A stretch of 64,000 bases of DNA from Anaerolineales bacterium (GCA_020634895.1 JACKAV010000010.1:114288-178287); one strand, 5' to 3'. Counted from the first letter of the stretch, positions 53,093 to 61,951 are shown. The notes: generated by a model from the letters alone, not told the origin. Numbers and translations: made by a program.

Positions 53093-55477
53093 CTAATTCC
53101 TAAGCGGCTTTCCAGTTTGAAGCAGCGACCACATTCTTGCCTGGGTCTTCTCTTCGCCACAAAGCGAGAGGAATGCCTCACGTTCAAGGTCGAGGACGTA
53201 TTGCTCGCTCACCCAGGTCGGTTTGGTGATGTCGCCACCGGCAATGATATGCGCCAGTTTGGCAGCGATATGCGCGTCGTATTCAGTGATGTAATTGCCT
53301 TCCTTGAACGCCCACGCGCCGATCTTCATCGCGCCGAACATATCGCGCCCGGCGCCATAGATGAGTTCCGGCGTGGGAGGACGATACCCAGACGCGGCAA
53401 GATGCAGCACTTCTTTCTTCGCTTCGGTCAGAAGATGGTCGCGGTTGGCGATCACCCGGTCCTGCGGACCAAGGATATTCATGTCGCGCGCTTCCTCCGC
53501 GGATGTGGCCACCTTCGCCTGCCCGATCTGCAAAAACGCCTTCTGGATGAACGGGAATGCTTCAGCGGCTTCCACCTTCATGGGCGGGTTGATGATGCGG
53601 CGCATATATTCCTTCGTGCCGCCGCCAGCGGGAATGACACCCGCGCCAAGTTCGACCAAGCCGATATAGGTTTCAGCCGCTGCCACCACACGCGAGGCAT
53701 GCATCGTCACTTCACAGCCGCCGCCGAGAGCCAGTCCAGCAGGAGCAACTACGATCGGCTTGGGCGAGTAACGCATACGCATGTTCATGGTTTGCAAACG
53801 GCAGATCGCTTCATCGAGCTGATCCCACATGCCTTGCTGTGCCGCAACGACCACCATGAACAGGTTCGCGCCGGCGCTGAAATTATCCGCTTCGCTGCCG
53901 ACTACGAGACCATCGAAATCGGTTTCGAGTTTATCGAGCGCCTCAGTGGTAATGGCGAAGATATCGTCATCGAGCGCGTTCATCTTGGTGTGGAATTCGA
54001 CCAGCCCAACGCCGTCGCCGATATCAAAGAGGGTTGCGCCTGCATTCTTGCTGACTTCCTTCTTCGTACCGCGCAAGTCCTTCAGGAACACAAATCCTTC
54101 GCTTGCCTTGAACTTCACATACTTCTTCTTCGCAACATCGTACGCGCCCACCTTGTTGCCATTCTTATATTGATAGAACGTTTCGACACCGCTCTTCAAC
54201 ATTTCATCGACCCACTTCGCGGCGGGATAGCCTTCCTTCTTCATGCTTTTGACAGTCTCTGCCACGCCGAGCATATCCCAGATCTCGAACGGACCCGCTT
54301 CATGCATGAAACCCCAGCGGACGGCATCGTCAACGGGTTTGGCGGTGTCTGCCACTTCGGGGATGATGGATGACACATACTGGAAACTTTGATAGGTCAA
54401 CGCCTTGACGAGTTTCGCCGCCTTGTCATCCGCTTCGAGCATGACCTTGAGCTTGGCACCCAAGCCCTCGGCTTCCTTCGCCGCCTTGACCGAGTCAAAG
54501 CGCGGCTTCTCGGCGGGAGTATGCTCCAGCGTGTTCAGGTCGAGCGACCAGAATTCCTTCTTCCCCTCTGCATTGCGGACTTCCTTATAGAAGCCGACTT
54601 TCGTCTTATTACCGAGCCACTTGCGCTCAAGCAATGTATCCATCAATTTGCGCGGTTTCTCGGCGGCAAGATATTTCTGCCCAAGCTTGTCGTGCGGAAT
54701 CAAGGGCGCGAGGTTCTTGCCCACGTGATCCCATACGTCCACGCCGACCAGATCTATCAGCCTGAACGTCGCTGTCTTTGGGCGACCCATCAAAGGTCCG
54801 GTGAGAGCGTCAACTTCATCCACGCTGTAATCGTTGTTGAGGATGAAGTCCAGCGCAAAAGCGCCAGTTCCAAAAGCGACTCGGTTGCCGATGAAGTTGG
54901 GCGTATCCTTGCAAAGCACGATACCCTTACCCAAACGATATTCACCGAAGTGTGAAATGAAATCGACCACGTCCTTCGAAGTATCCGCCGTCGGGATGAT
55001 CTCAAGCAGTTTCAAATAGCGCGGTGGATTGAAGAAGTGCGTACCGAGGAAATGTTTCTTGAACCCGTCCGAGAGTCCTTCCGCAATATCCTTGACGGGA
55101 ATGCCGGAAGTGTTTGTGGAAACGATGGCGTTCGGTTTGCGGATCTTATCGATGCGCGCCATCAAATCCTGCTTGATCTTGAGGTTCTCGACGATGGCTT
55201 CGCAGACCCAATCGGCTTCGGCGATGACGTTGAAATCATCATCAAGGTTGCCGAGCGTGACCAATGTCTTCAACTCGGGTCCCATCAAGTTGGCAGGACG
55301 CGCCTTCAAGCAGCGGTCCCAGCCTTCCTTAACGATCTTGTTCTTATCAGGCGAATCTTTCGGAGCGATGTCCAGTAGTGTGCAAGGCACGCCGATATTC
55401 GCCAAATGCGCGGCAATGGCTGCCCCCATTGTGCCTGAGCCGATGACAACTGCTTTGTGGATGTTATATTTTGTCAT
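53093..55477 (-). CDS. fadN: 3-hydroxyacyl-CoA dehydrogenase/enoyl-CoA hydratase fusion (FadN type)
   Basis: A 794-residue bifunctional enzyme with the dehydrogenase first: NAD site VVIGSGTMGAAIAAHLANIG (about 11-30), catalytic segment LGTHFFNPPRYLKLLEIIP, then a C-terminal enoyl-CoA hydratase (ADNFSAGANL; LVELGAGVIPAGGGTKE). This order is that of Bacillus FadN rather than E. coli FadB, and it pairs with the thiolase as a beta-oxidation complex. GGAGGAACAA lies before the ATG and partly inside a palindromic repeat. Confidence 0.93.
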   Translation of the reverse strand: MTKYNIHKAVVIGSGTMGAAIAAHLANIGVPCTLLDIAPKDSPDKNKIVKEGWDRCLKARPANLMGPELKTLVTLGNLDDDFNVIAEADWVCEAIVENLKIKQDLMARIDKIRKPNAIVSTNTSGIPVKDIAEGLSDGFKKHFLGTHFFNPPRYLKLLEIIPTADTSKDVVDFISHFGEYRLGKGIVLCKDTPNFIGNRVAFGTGAFALDFILNNDYSVDEVDALTGPLMGRPKTATFRLIDLVGVDVWDHVGKNLAPLIPHDKLGQKYLAAEKPRKLMDTLLERKWLGNKTKVGFYKEVRNAEGKKEFWSLDLNTLEHTPAEKPRFDSVKAAKEAEGLGAKLKVMLEADDKAAKLVKALTYQSFQYVSSIIPEVADTAKPVDDAVRWGFMHEAGPFEIWDMLGVAETVKSMKKEGYPAAKWVDEMLKSGVETFYQYKNGNKVGAYDVAKKKYVKFKASEGFVFLKDLRGTKKEVSKNAGATLFDIGDGVGLVEFHTKMNALDDDIFAITTEALDKLETDFDGLVVGSEADNFSAGANLFMVVVAAQQGMWDQLDEAICRLQTMNMRMRYSPKPIVVAPAGLALGGGCEVTMHASRVVAAAETYIGLVELGAGVIPAGGGTKEYMRRIINPPMKVEAAEAFPFIQKAFLQIGQAKVATSAEEARDMNILGPQDRVIANRDHLLTEAKKEVLHLAASGYRPPTPELIYGAGRDMFGAMKIGAWAFKEGNYITEYDAHIAAKLAHIIAGGDITKPTWVSEQYVLDLEREAFLSLCGEEKTQARMWSLLQTGKPLRN

Positions 55478-55486
55478 TTGTTCCTC

Positions 55487-55535
55487 CGTAGGGGCGACGT
55501 CTTGTCGCCCTGGGCGCGGAAACCACGCCCCTACG
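55487..55535. repeat. Palindromic repeat overlapping the fadN ribosome site
   Basis: CGTAGGGGCG (55487-55496) and CGCCCCTACG (55526-55535) are exact complements 29 bases apart. A dispersed repeat with these ends is common in environmental genomes. Here one end overlaps the ribosome site of the fadN-like gene. Confidence 0.75.
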
Positions 55536-55537
55536 CT

Positions 55538-56797
55538 TTACCTCAAATCCTTCCCCGAATAACCCAGCACCTGACGCGCCACCACAAGGCGGTTGATCTG
55601 ACCGGTACCTTCATAGATGTCGGTGATCTTCGCGTCGCGGAACCATTTCTCGAGCAGGAAATCACGGCTGTACCCGAGCGGACCTAAAATCTCCACGGCT
55701 TTCTGCGTGACCTTGGTGGTCACATCGCCAGCCTTGACCTTGCTCATCGAGGATTCGAGCGCGTTGGATTTCTTATTGTCCGCCATCCAGACCGCTTTCA
55801 AAACCATCAGCCACGCCGAGCGGAGTTGGATATCCATATCGATGACATCGCGTTCGATGGCGGTCAACTTATTGCGCGGCACACCATAGCGGACCTGGAT
55901 GCCGTTCTCCTGCAGTTTCTCTTTGAGGAATTCAAGCGCGGCTCTCGCCACGCCCAAGCCGGATGCCGCCACGAGCGGGCGGGTCGCGTCGAAGGTTGCC
56001 ATCGCGCCCTTGAAACCGGTGGTGGTCTTTTCGACGGTCGGTTTGCCGAGCAGATTCTCGAACGGCACACGCGCATCAACAAGGGAAATGGCAGCCGTAT
56101 CACTGGCGCGGATGCCAAGTTTATGTTCCAGTTTGGTGACCTTCACGCCCGGCGTTCCAGCTTCCACGACAAAGGCGCGCATACCGGCGCGTCCTGCCGA
56201 GGGGTCGATGCTTGCCCACACAACAATGAAACCTTTGCCGAGCTTTTCATATTCATTGAAGGCTTTATCTCCGGCGGTGACGAAGATCTTCTCGCCGTTG
56301 ATGACCCACTCGTTGGTCTTTTCATCCAATATGGCACGCGCGCGAATGGCGGATGTATCCGAACCGGCGCCGGGTTCGGTCATGCACATTGCGGCGAAGG
56401 TCGGTTTGTCGTCGTTGAAACGGGCAAGGAATTTGGCTTTCTGCTCCGGGGAGCCAGCCGCCTGCACAGCCGCCGCGCCAAGTCCGCCGCCGGGGGTGAT
56501 GAGGTAGTAGCCTACGTCGCCCCATGCAAGCATTTCGATCTGAGCCGCCAAACGCTGGTAGCCGATCGGCGGACGCTTCTCCGCGCCTTCCTTTGGTTTC
56601 TCATCGGTGGGAGCCAGCCCGCCTCCACCGCCCATCGAACGCATGGCAGTGTGCATGAACTCGACATAATCCCACGGGATGGCATGTTCGTTCTCGTCAA
56701 ACTCGCGCGAGGTGGTGCGCATCATATTTTCAGCAACCGTTTGCAGCATGGTCTGCATCTGGGCAATCGGTTTGGGGGTTTCGAAATCAATGGTCAT
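55538..56797 (-). CDS. Acyl-CoA dehydrogenase
   Basis: A 419-residue FAD enzyme for the first beta-oxidation step. CMTEPGAGSDTSAIR is the flavin/substrate signature, and the C-terminal DAKITDIYEGTGQINRLV contains the catalytic Glu at the medium/short-chain position. AAGGAGAGA precedes ATG 56797 (MTIDFETPKP). It lies between the other dehydrogenase and the fadN-like gene. Confidence 0.93.
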   Translation of the reverse strand: MTIDFETPKPIAQMQTMLQTVAENMMRTTSREFDENEHAIPWDYVEFMHTAMRSMGGGGGLAPTDEKPKEGAEKRPPIGYQRLAAQIEMLAWGDVGYYLITPGGGLGAAAVQAAGSPEQKAKFLARFNDDKPTFAAMCMTEPGAGSDTSAIRARAILDEKTNEWVINGEKIFVTAGDKAFNEYEKLGKGFIVVWASIDPSAGRAGMRAFVVEAGTPGVKVTKLEHKLGIRASDTAAISLVDARVPFENLLGKPTVEKTTTGFKGAMATFDATRPLVAASGLGVARAALEFLKEKLQENGIQVRYGVPRNKLTAIERDVIDMDIQLRSAWLMVLKAVWMADNKKSNALESSMSKVKAGDVTTKVTQKAVEILGPLGYSRDFLLEKWFRDAKITDIYEGTGQINRLVVARQVLGYSGKDLR

Positions 56798-56809
56798 TTT
56801 TCTCTCCTT

Positions 56810-56874
56810 GAGGTTGAAGGTAAAAGGTTGAATGTTGAAAGTTAAAACCAACCTGCAACCTGTAACCTAAAACT
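56810..56874. repeat. AGGTTGAA-type repeat between the two dehydrogenase genes
   Basis: AGGTTGAAGGTAAAAGGTTG on the left and CAACCTGCAACCTGTAACCT on the right make an imperfect inverted repeat of the same family as those at 51777 and 53035. Confidence 0.6.
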
Positions 56875-56875
56875 T

Positions 56876-57964
56876 TTATAGAATCACCAGACCCAACAGG
56901 GCGGCAAAACCGCGTCCGTTACGCATGAGCAGTTCAACGGGATTCTCGCGGATGTAGCCGTGACCGCCGTAGATCTGTACGCCGCGGTCGGTGACCATCA
57001 TCGCCATATCGGCGGCGCCGTTCTGGGCGAGATACGCCTCAATGCAGGAATCTTCCTTGTTGTTATCAAGCTTCCAGGCGGCTTCCCACGTGAGAAGACG
57101 GATGCCTTCCATCTCGGTCGCCATCTCTGCCAACATGAAGGCAATCGCCTGCTTCTGCGCGATCTTCACACCAAAGGCTTCGCGTTCCTTGGCGTAATCG
57201 CGGGCATATTCAAAGGAAGAGCGGGCAACGCCCATAGCGGCTGCAGCGGAGGCAACTCTCATGGCTGACAGGATCGGTTCAAAGTCGTGACCTGAAGCGC
57301 CGCCGAGTCTTTCGGCGGTCACATTCTCGAGTTTGACGCGATACATCGGCAGGGCATTCAGCCCCATCAATTTGTCGCGTTCTTCAGAAACGGATAAACC
57401 TTCGCTTCCTTTTGTGACGATAAAGCCCTGCGTGACCCCGTTAAGGTTGGCGTACACGATCATCGCTTCGGCGTCCTTGGCATATGGAACAAAGACCTTC
57501 TCGCCGTTGAGGACGTACTTTTCGCCGTCGGCTTGGGCGGTGGTCTTGAGCGCGTTCGGGTCGAAGTCGAAACTCATTTCCATCAGCGCGCCGGTGTAGG
57601 GAGCCCAGTCGCCGCCGACGATCTTCGGCAGGTATTCCTGCTTCTGCTCCTCGGTACCACCGAGCAGGACGGGTGTGGCAAAAAGCGAAGGTGTCAGCAC
57701 GGACAACGCCCCGGCAAGGTCGCCATATGCCATCTCTTCGAGCGCGAGCACACCGGTGACGGCGCTGCGCTCACCGAAACCGCCGTACGCCTCAGGCGTG
57801 GACGCCTGCAAAAAGCCGAGCTCCCAGCCTTTGCTGATGAGCTTCTTCGGCATTTCGCGCTCTTCCTCGGCATCGTGCGCGGCGGGACGCAGATCGTTGG
57901 CAGCGTACTTCCCCACCGCATCGATCAGCATCTGTTGTTCTTCATTGGGTTCAAAAGAATACAT
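56876..57964 (-). CDS. Acyl-CoA dehydrogenase family protein, divergent
   Basis: A 362-residue protein with the acyl-CoA dehydrogenase fold (VTGVLALEEMAYGDLAGALS; AMGVARSSFEYARDYAKER; QIYGGHGYIRENPVELLMRNGR). The TEPxAGSD flavin motif is replaced by MEMSFDFDPNALK, and the C-terminal YEGT with its catalytic Glu is missing, so it may act on unusual substrates, form a heteromer with the dehydrogenase at 55538, or lack activity. AAAGGAG precedes the ATG. It is the second gene of the operon, after tetR. Confidence 0.85.
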   Translation of the reverse strand: MYSFEPNEEQQMLIDAVGKYAANDLRPAAHDAEEEREMPKKLISKGWELGFLQASTPEAYGGFGERSAVTGVLALEEMAYGDLAGALSVLTPSLFATPVLLGGTEEQKQEYLPKIVGGDWAPYTGALMEMSFDFDPNALKTTAQADGEKYVLNGEKVFVPYAKDAEAMIVYANLNGVTQGFIVTKGSEGLSVSEERDKLMGLNALPMYRVKLENVTAERLGGASGHDFEPILSAMRVASAAAAMGVARSSFEYARDYAKEREAFGVKIAQKQAIAFMLAEMATEMEGIRLLTWEAAWKLDNNKEDSCIEAYLAQNGAADMAMMVTDRGVQIYGGHGYIRENPVELLMRNGRGFAALLGLVIL

Positions 57965-58042
57965 TTGTCTTCACTCCTTTTGGTTTTCGATGGATTACCA
58001 AATTATTCAACTAATCAACTACACAACTATCCAACCAGCTAA

Positions 58043-58603
58043 CTACCTCAACATCCCCTTCAAAACAAAATCGGAATAATCATCGGCGATCTGCTCAATG
58101 GACTTCGCACCGTTGGGTTGATACCAGGTCAGCGTCCAGTTCATGACGCCCATCAACGCGCGCACAGTAAGACCCGTATCCTTCAGGTCGAATATTTTCG
58201 ACTTCACCCCTTCATTAAGAACATCCCGCCATAACGCCTCGAACGTATCACGTTGCGGGACATGGCGGGCATGGGACTTCTTATCAAGGGAGCGGTGTTC
58301 GAACAGGAGGACGGCGGTCAGGTCGGCGTTCTCGGAAAGCGCGGAGAGGTATCCGCGGATCATGTGCCGGAGCTTCTCATCCGCCGGGATGGGCTGGGCT
58401 GCAATAATGGAGATATGTTCCGTCAGCATGATGAGGGCGCGGTCGAGCAGTGCCAACAGAATTTCCTGCTTGGACGAAACATGGTGATACAAACTCGCCT
58501 TTTGCACGTGCAGCGCCGCCGCAATATCGGACATCGAAGCGCCGTGGAAGCCTTTCTGACGAAACACCTGCGCAGACGCATCAAGGATATCTTCTCGGGT
58601 CAC
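58043..58603 (-). CDS. TetR-family repressor of the beta-oxidation operon
   Basis: A 186-residue TetR/AcrR regulator. The N-terminal helix-turn-helix is GFHGASMSDIAAALHVQKAS followed by LYHHVSSKQEILLAL; the rest is the ligand-binding domain. The start is a GTG at 58603 with AAGGAG five to six bases upstream. Two palindromes directly upstream (58617-58657) are the likely operators. An acyl-CoA inducer is inferred from the operon content. Confidence 0.9.
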   Translation of the reverse strand: MTREDILDASAQVFRQKGFHGASMSDIAAALHVQKASLYHHVSSKQEILLALLDRALIMLTEHISIIAAQPIPADEKLRHMIRGYLSALSENADLTAVLLFEHRSLDKKSHARHVPQRDTFEALWRDVLNEGVKSKIFDLKDTGLTVRALMGVMNWTLTWYQPNGAKSIEQIADDYSDFVLKGMLR

Positions 58604-58616
58604 AGTATCTCCTTCC

Positions 58617-58657
58617 CTACCGAACGGTAGGTAGGGACAGTGTACTACCGTCGGTAG
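58617..58657. promoter_or_regulatory. Paired operator palindromes upstream of tetR
   Basis: CTACCG-AA-CGGTAG (58617-58630) and CTACCG-T-CGGTAG (58645-58657) are two near-identical palindromes 28 and 27 bases apart at their starts and ends. The first begins 13 bases before the tetR start codon. This is the arrangement expected for autoregulation by the TetR protein. Confidence 0.82.
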
Positions 58658-59012
58658 GGAGAGTCAAGATATTTCACTCAAGCTTACTTAACGCAAACTT
58701 ATGGATAACCATTCTTTCAACCACAGTCAAACACTGATAAACAGGATGGTAGATTTGAGATAATCCTTGTACACGGATCGAACGGATTACACGGTCAAAC
58801 ACGGAACTTATAATTTTTTCGAGGAACAAGTTTGGTAACTAGGTAATCGGTCGGAAGTTTTTAGAAAATAAATCCCCGCTCAAGCCGCCGTCCTCGGCGG
58901 CGGGGGCGGCGCCATGAGCGTTGGTTTGTATAATTTATTTCGACCGACTACTAAAATCGTCCCTGCTTCAGTTACAATGAAACGCTATAACCCAACTGAG
59001 AGGAGATTTATT
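58658..59012. other. Intergenic region upstream of the SDR gene
   Basis: About 355 bases without a gene. It holds ACACGG-type short repeats (about 58770-58804) and a GC-rich hairpin around GCCGCCG (58884-58890) and CGGCGGC (58895-58901). TTACAATG at about 58972 could be the -10 region for the gene at 59013. Confidence 0.5.
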
Positions 59013-59981
59013 ATGAAATATTTTGTTACAGGCGCAACGGGTTTTGTCGGCGGTGTTTTGGCGAGGAAACTGCGAGAAGCGGGACATGAAGTGAACGCCT
59101 CGGTCCGCTCGCCGGAGAAGGCGAAGGAACTCGAAGCGCTCGGCGTGAAATTATTCAAAGGCGACGTGACCGATAAAGAGTCGATGCGCGCGGCAATGAC
59201 CGGCGTGGACGGCGTCTTCCATGTGGCGGGCTGGTACAAGATCGGGGCAAAAGATAAAAGCGATGGGGTCAAGGTCAACATCAACGGCACACGCAATGTA
59301 TTGGAATTGATGCAGGAGTTGAATATCCCCAAAGGGGTGTACACCAGCACACTGGCGGTCAACTCAGACACCAAAGGGAAAGTGGTGGATGAAAGCTATC
59401 ACTTCACCGGCAGGCACATCAGCGAATATGACCGCACCAAGGCAGAAGCCCATAAGATTGCGAATGAATTCATCGCCAAGGGACTGCCGCTGGTCATCGT
59501 TCAGCCGGGATTGATCTACGGACCCGGGGACACCTCCTCCCTCCGCAGTTCCATTCTCAATCTGCTGAAGGGTCAACTGCCCATGCTGCCGCTCCAAACG
59601 GCTTATAACTGGGCGCACGTGGACGATATTGTGCAAGGGCACATATTGGCAATGGAAAAAGGAAAAGCCGGTGAAAGCTATTTCATCTGCGGCGAAAAAT
59701 ACGAGTTGTATGAAGCCTTCAAACTTGCCGCACAGACCGCAAACGTCCGCGCGCCGATGGCGGCTGCGCCCGGCATGATGAAAGTGATGTCGGTACTGGT
59801 TACACCGTTCGATGCGTTCATGCCTGAATCCTATACGTCCGAAGGATTGCGCGTCATTGCCGGTATCACCTACCTCGGCGATAACTCCAAAGCCAAACGC
59901 GAACTCGGGTACGATCCGCGTCCCGTCAGTGTGGGATTTGTGGAAACGATAAAGCATGAGATGAAAGCGGCTGGGATGTAA
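59013..59981 (+). CDS. Extended short-chain dehydrogenase/NAD-dependent epimerase family protein
   Basis: A 322-residue Rossmann-fold protein with the cofactor loop TGATGFVGG at residues 7-15 and the catalytic YxxxK as YDRTK; Ser is in LAVNSDTKG. It resembles dihydroflavonol-4-reductase-like enzymes that reduce aldehydes or ketones, but the substrate is unknown. GAGAGGAG precedes ATG 59013; the longer upstream frame is not supported. Confidence 0.88.
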   Translation: MKYFVTGATGFVGGVLARKLREAGHEVNASVRSPEKAKELEALGVKLFKGDVTDKESMRAAMTGVDGVFHVAGWYKIGAKDKSDGVKVNINGTRNVLELMQELNIPKGVYTSTLAVNSDTKGKVVDESYHFTGRHISEYDRTKAEAHKIANEFIAKGLPLVIVQPGLIYGPGDTSSLRSSILNLLKGQLPMLPLQTAYNWAHVDDIVQGHILAMEKGKAGESYFICGEKYELYEAFKLAAQTANVRAPMAAAPGMMKVMSVLVTPFDAFMPESYTSEGLRVIAGITYLGDNSKAKRELGYDPRPVSVGFVETIKHEMKAAGM

Positions 59982-60000
59982 ATCCGTTTTCAATGGATGG

Positions 60001-60068
60001 AAGCAGGCAGGGCACGGGTATGAAGCGCAGCGTCACATCATAAAAATATTAGAACCGCCCGCCTGCTT
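60001..60068 (+). other. Possible long-loop hairpin after the SDR gene
   Basis: AAGCAGGC (60001-60008) and GCCTGCTT (60061-60068) are complementary across 52 bases, and T residues follow. It may end transcription of the SDR gene, although the loop is unusually large. Confidence 0.4.
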
Positions 60069-60089
60069 TTATTCGCATATCTAATCTGC

Positions 60090-60095
60090 TATAAT
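60090..60095 (+). promoter_or_regulatory. Extended -10 box, probably leaderless transcript
   Basis: TGCTATAAT is an extended -10 that ends six bases before the ATG at 60102, so the transcript should start at or next to the start codon. Confidence 0.6.
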
Positions 60096-60101
60096 AAAAA
60101 C

Positions 60102-60572
60102 ATGGTTACGCCCAATCCCACTGAACAAAATACTTCCGAAACACCCCCATCATTGACCCCTGAAAAGCTGGCGGAACTGCGCGAACAGGAGCGCCAACAA
60201 AAGCAGACGATGGCGATCATCATCGCCGTGGTTGTGGTGCTGGTAGCCCTGCTTGGCGTTGCGATCTACTTCCTCTTGCAGCCTGCCACCCCCACCGATA
60301 AGATCCGCGATATCTTCATTATTGTGGTGGCGCTCGAAACGCTGGTGATCGGCGTGGCGTTGATCGTGCTGGTGGTGCAGTTGGCGAGCCTCATCAACCT
60401 GCTGCAGAACGAAGTGCGACCGATCCTCGCGGCGACGACGGAGACCGTCAACAGCCTGCGCGGTACCGCGGAATTTCTGGGAGAGAACGTGGTGGAACCC
60501 GTTATCAAGCTCAACGGCTACCTGGCGGGCTTGAAGCGTATGTTAGAATTATTGGGAATCAAGCCCAAGTAA
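60102..60572 (+). CDS. Small membrane protein with two membrane segments
   Basis: A 156-residue protein: a polar, Glu/Gln-rich N-terminus, two hydrophobic segments (about 37-60 and 68-97), then an amphipathic tail (NEVRPILAATTETVNSLRGT) like DUF948 proteins. It is followed 48 bp later by a YtxH-type gene with its own ribosome site; such pairs are seen in stress-related loci. Function unknown. Confidence 0.72.
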   Translation: MVTPNPTEQNTSETPPSLTPEKLAELREQERQQKQTMAIIIAVVVVLVALLGVAIYFLLQPATPTDKIRDIFIIVVALETLVIGVALIVLVVQLASLINLLQNEVRPILAATTETVNSLRGTAEFLGENVVEPVIKLNGYLAGLKRMLELLGIKPK

Positions 60573-60620
60573 TCAAACAAATTATCGATCAAATCGAACC
60601 AACCCAAAAGGAGATATACC

Positions 60621-61004
60621 ATGTCTGACCGTGATGAATTTGGAGCCTTTCTTGTAGGATTTGTCGTCGGCGGGCTGACTGGCGCCGTCGTTGCGCTGCT
60701 CTTTGCACCGCAATCTGGCGAAGAAACCCGCGCCCTGATCAAGGATAAATCCATTGAACTGCGCGATAAGGCGCAGGAAACCGCGGAAGAAGCCTATGCC
60801 CGCGCCGAGCAGGCGGCAAAAGAAGCCCGCGCCCGCGCCGAAGAGCTTGCCAAGGAAGCCAAGACCCGCGCCGAGGCACTTACCGCAGAAGCCAAGAGCC
60901 GCGCCGGTACGATTGCCAGTGAAGTCAAGGAACGCAGCAAGGGCGCCATCGAAGCCGTCCGCAAGACCAAGAAGGACGACAGCGGCGAAGCCACCCCCGC
61001 GTAA
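60621..61004 (+). CDS. YtxH-domain protein with long Ala/Glu/Lys helix
   Basis: A 127-residue protein. One membrane segment (FLVGFVVGGLTGAVVALLFAP) is followed by the YtxH signature APQSGEETRALIKDK and then a charged helix built of about five 11-residue repeats rich in Ala, Glu, Arg and Lys (KEARARAEELAKEAKTRAEA), similar to LEA-like and apolipoprotein-like helices. AAAGGAGA precedes the ATG. A role in envelope stress is inferred. Confidence 0.85.
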   Translation: MSDRDEFGAFLVGFVVGGLTGAVVALLFAPQSGEETRALIKDKSIELRDKAQETAEEAYARAEQAAKEARARAEELAKEAKTRAEALTAEAKSRAGTIASEVKERSKGAIEAVRKTKKDDSGEATPA

Positions 61005-61021
61005 TTCGCTTTCGTAAAAAG

Positions 61022-61058
61022 AAGAGGGTTTGTCGTTGCGACAAACCCTCTTTTGTTT
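61022..61058 (+). terminator. Rho-independent terminator after the YtxH gene
   Basis: AAGAGGGTTTGTCG (61022-61035) and CGACAAACCCTCTT (61039-61052) form a perfect 14-bp stem with a 3-base loop and T-tail. Confidence 0.92.
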
Positions 61059-61071
61059 TAACTCACCGTAC

Positions 61072-61142
61072 GCGCCCTCACCCTAACCCTCTCCCAAAGG
61101 GAGAGGGAACTCCCTTCCCCTTCGGGGGAAGGGCTGGGGATG
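61072..61142. repeat. Dispersed CCCTCACCCTAACC-type repeat
   Basis: CCCTAACCCTCTCCC-AAA-GGGAGAGGG and CTTCCCC-TTCG-GGGGAAGG are two nested hairpins, ended by CCCTCA and TGAGGG. This composite repeat is well known from many unrelated environmental genomes and is not specific to the neighbouring genes. Confidence 0.8.
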
Positions 61143-61190
61143 AGGGAAAACAGTTTTGCAGGTTTCATGATTTCCGTGTACAAATAAACC

Positions 61191-61802
61191 ATGCGCCGCT
61201 TCATGCAATTCTTCTACCGCCTGTTGTATCATCCCTTCGCCTTCACCTATGATCTCGTGGCGTGGGTCGTTTCGTTTGGGAAGTGGAAAGACTGGGTCTT
61301 GAGCATTTTCCCCTATATCGAAGGGACCCGCCTCCTCGAGCTGGGACATGGTCCCGGGCACTTGCAGCGCTTCCTGCGAAGCCGGGGGCTGGACTCTGCC
61401 GCGATAGATGAATCCACGCAGATGGGGCGACTCGCCAAACGCAAGCTGGGACGTTCGCACAAACTCGCGCGCGGACTCTCGCAAGCCATCCCCTTCCCCG
61501 CTGGCGCGTTCGACACGGTCATCTCCACCTTCCCGAGCGAATACATCTTCGACCCGCAGACCTTGCAGGAGATCCAACGCGTGCTCACGCCGGGCGGAAG
61601 ACTCATCGTCCTGCCGACCGCTTTCCCTTCGAACAAACTCCTGAAATGGCTGTTCAAAGTAACAGGCGAAAGCCCTGAAGCGTTGGACCAAGCCGTGCAG
61701 GAAAGATTATTGCAGCCTTTCCTTGACGCCGGTTTTCAAGTAGAGGTGGAGACCAAAGAGTTGAAGTCCAGCAGGCTGGTGATCGTGTTGGCGAGGAAGT
61801 AG
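61191..61802 (+). CDS. Class I SAM-dependent methyltransferase
   Basis: A 203-residue methyltransferase. Motif I is LLELGHGPGHL (about residues 43-53), the acidic end of strand 2 is AIDESTQMG, and DTVISTFPSEYIFDP is motif II. The hydrophobic N-terminal part (FFYRLLYHPFAFTYDLVAW) suggests membrane contact and a lipophilic substrate. TACAAA ends six bases before the ATG, again at leaderless distance. Confidence 0.85.
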   Translation: MRRFMQFFYRLLYHPFAFTYDLVAWVVSFGKWKDWVLSIFPYIEGTRLLELGHGPGHLQRFLRSRGLDSAAIDESTQMGRLAKRKLGRSHKLARGLSQAIPFPAGAFDTVISTFPSEYIFDPQTLQEIQRVLTPGGRLIVLPTAFPSNKLLKWLFKVTGESPEALDQAVQERLLQPFLDAGFQVEVETKELKSSRLVIVLARK

Positions 61803-61828
61803 AGATTAGGGAATAGGGATTAGGGAGC

Positions 61829-61883
61829 TGTCATTTCGAGCGGCAGCGAGAAATCTTTGAGAATGGAGGGAATTGGGGAGTAG
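61829..61883. repeat. Dispersed repeat, copy 1 (downstream of the PT-rich lipoprotein)
   Basis: TGTCATTTCGAGCGGCAGCG followed by AGAAATCTTT and GAATGGAGGGAATTGGGG. It is nearly identical to the segment at 62979-63022. The core ATTTCGAG and GAGAAAT make an imperfect palindrome. GGGAATAGGG-type repeats accompany both copies. Confidence 0.85.
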
Positions 61884-61951
61884 GAATCAGGGAATAGGGA
61901 ATAGGTGTGTTCTCGCCACTGGGGACGGCGGCGGGAGCAGGTTAATAGAAC

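Noticed and set aside
53117..54373. 418-codon open frame antisense to the fadN-like gene
   Set aside because: Opposite a clearly conserved enzyme, without a ribosome site or recognisable domain; His/Arg-rich composition is typical of a shadow frame.
55826..56845. 339-codon open frame antisense to acyl-CoA dehydrogenase
   Set aside because: Shadow of a conserved gene in GC-biased codons; no signals of its own.
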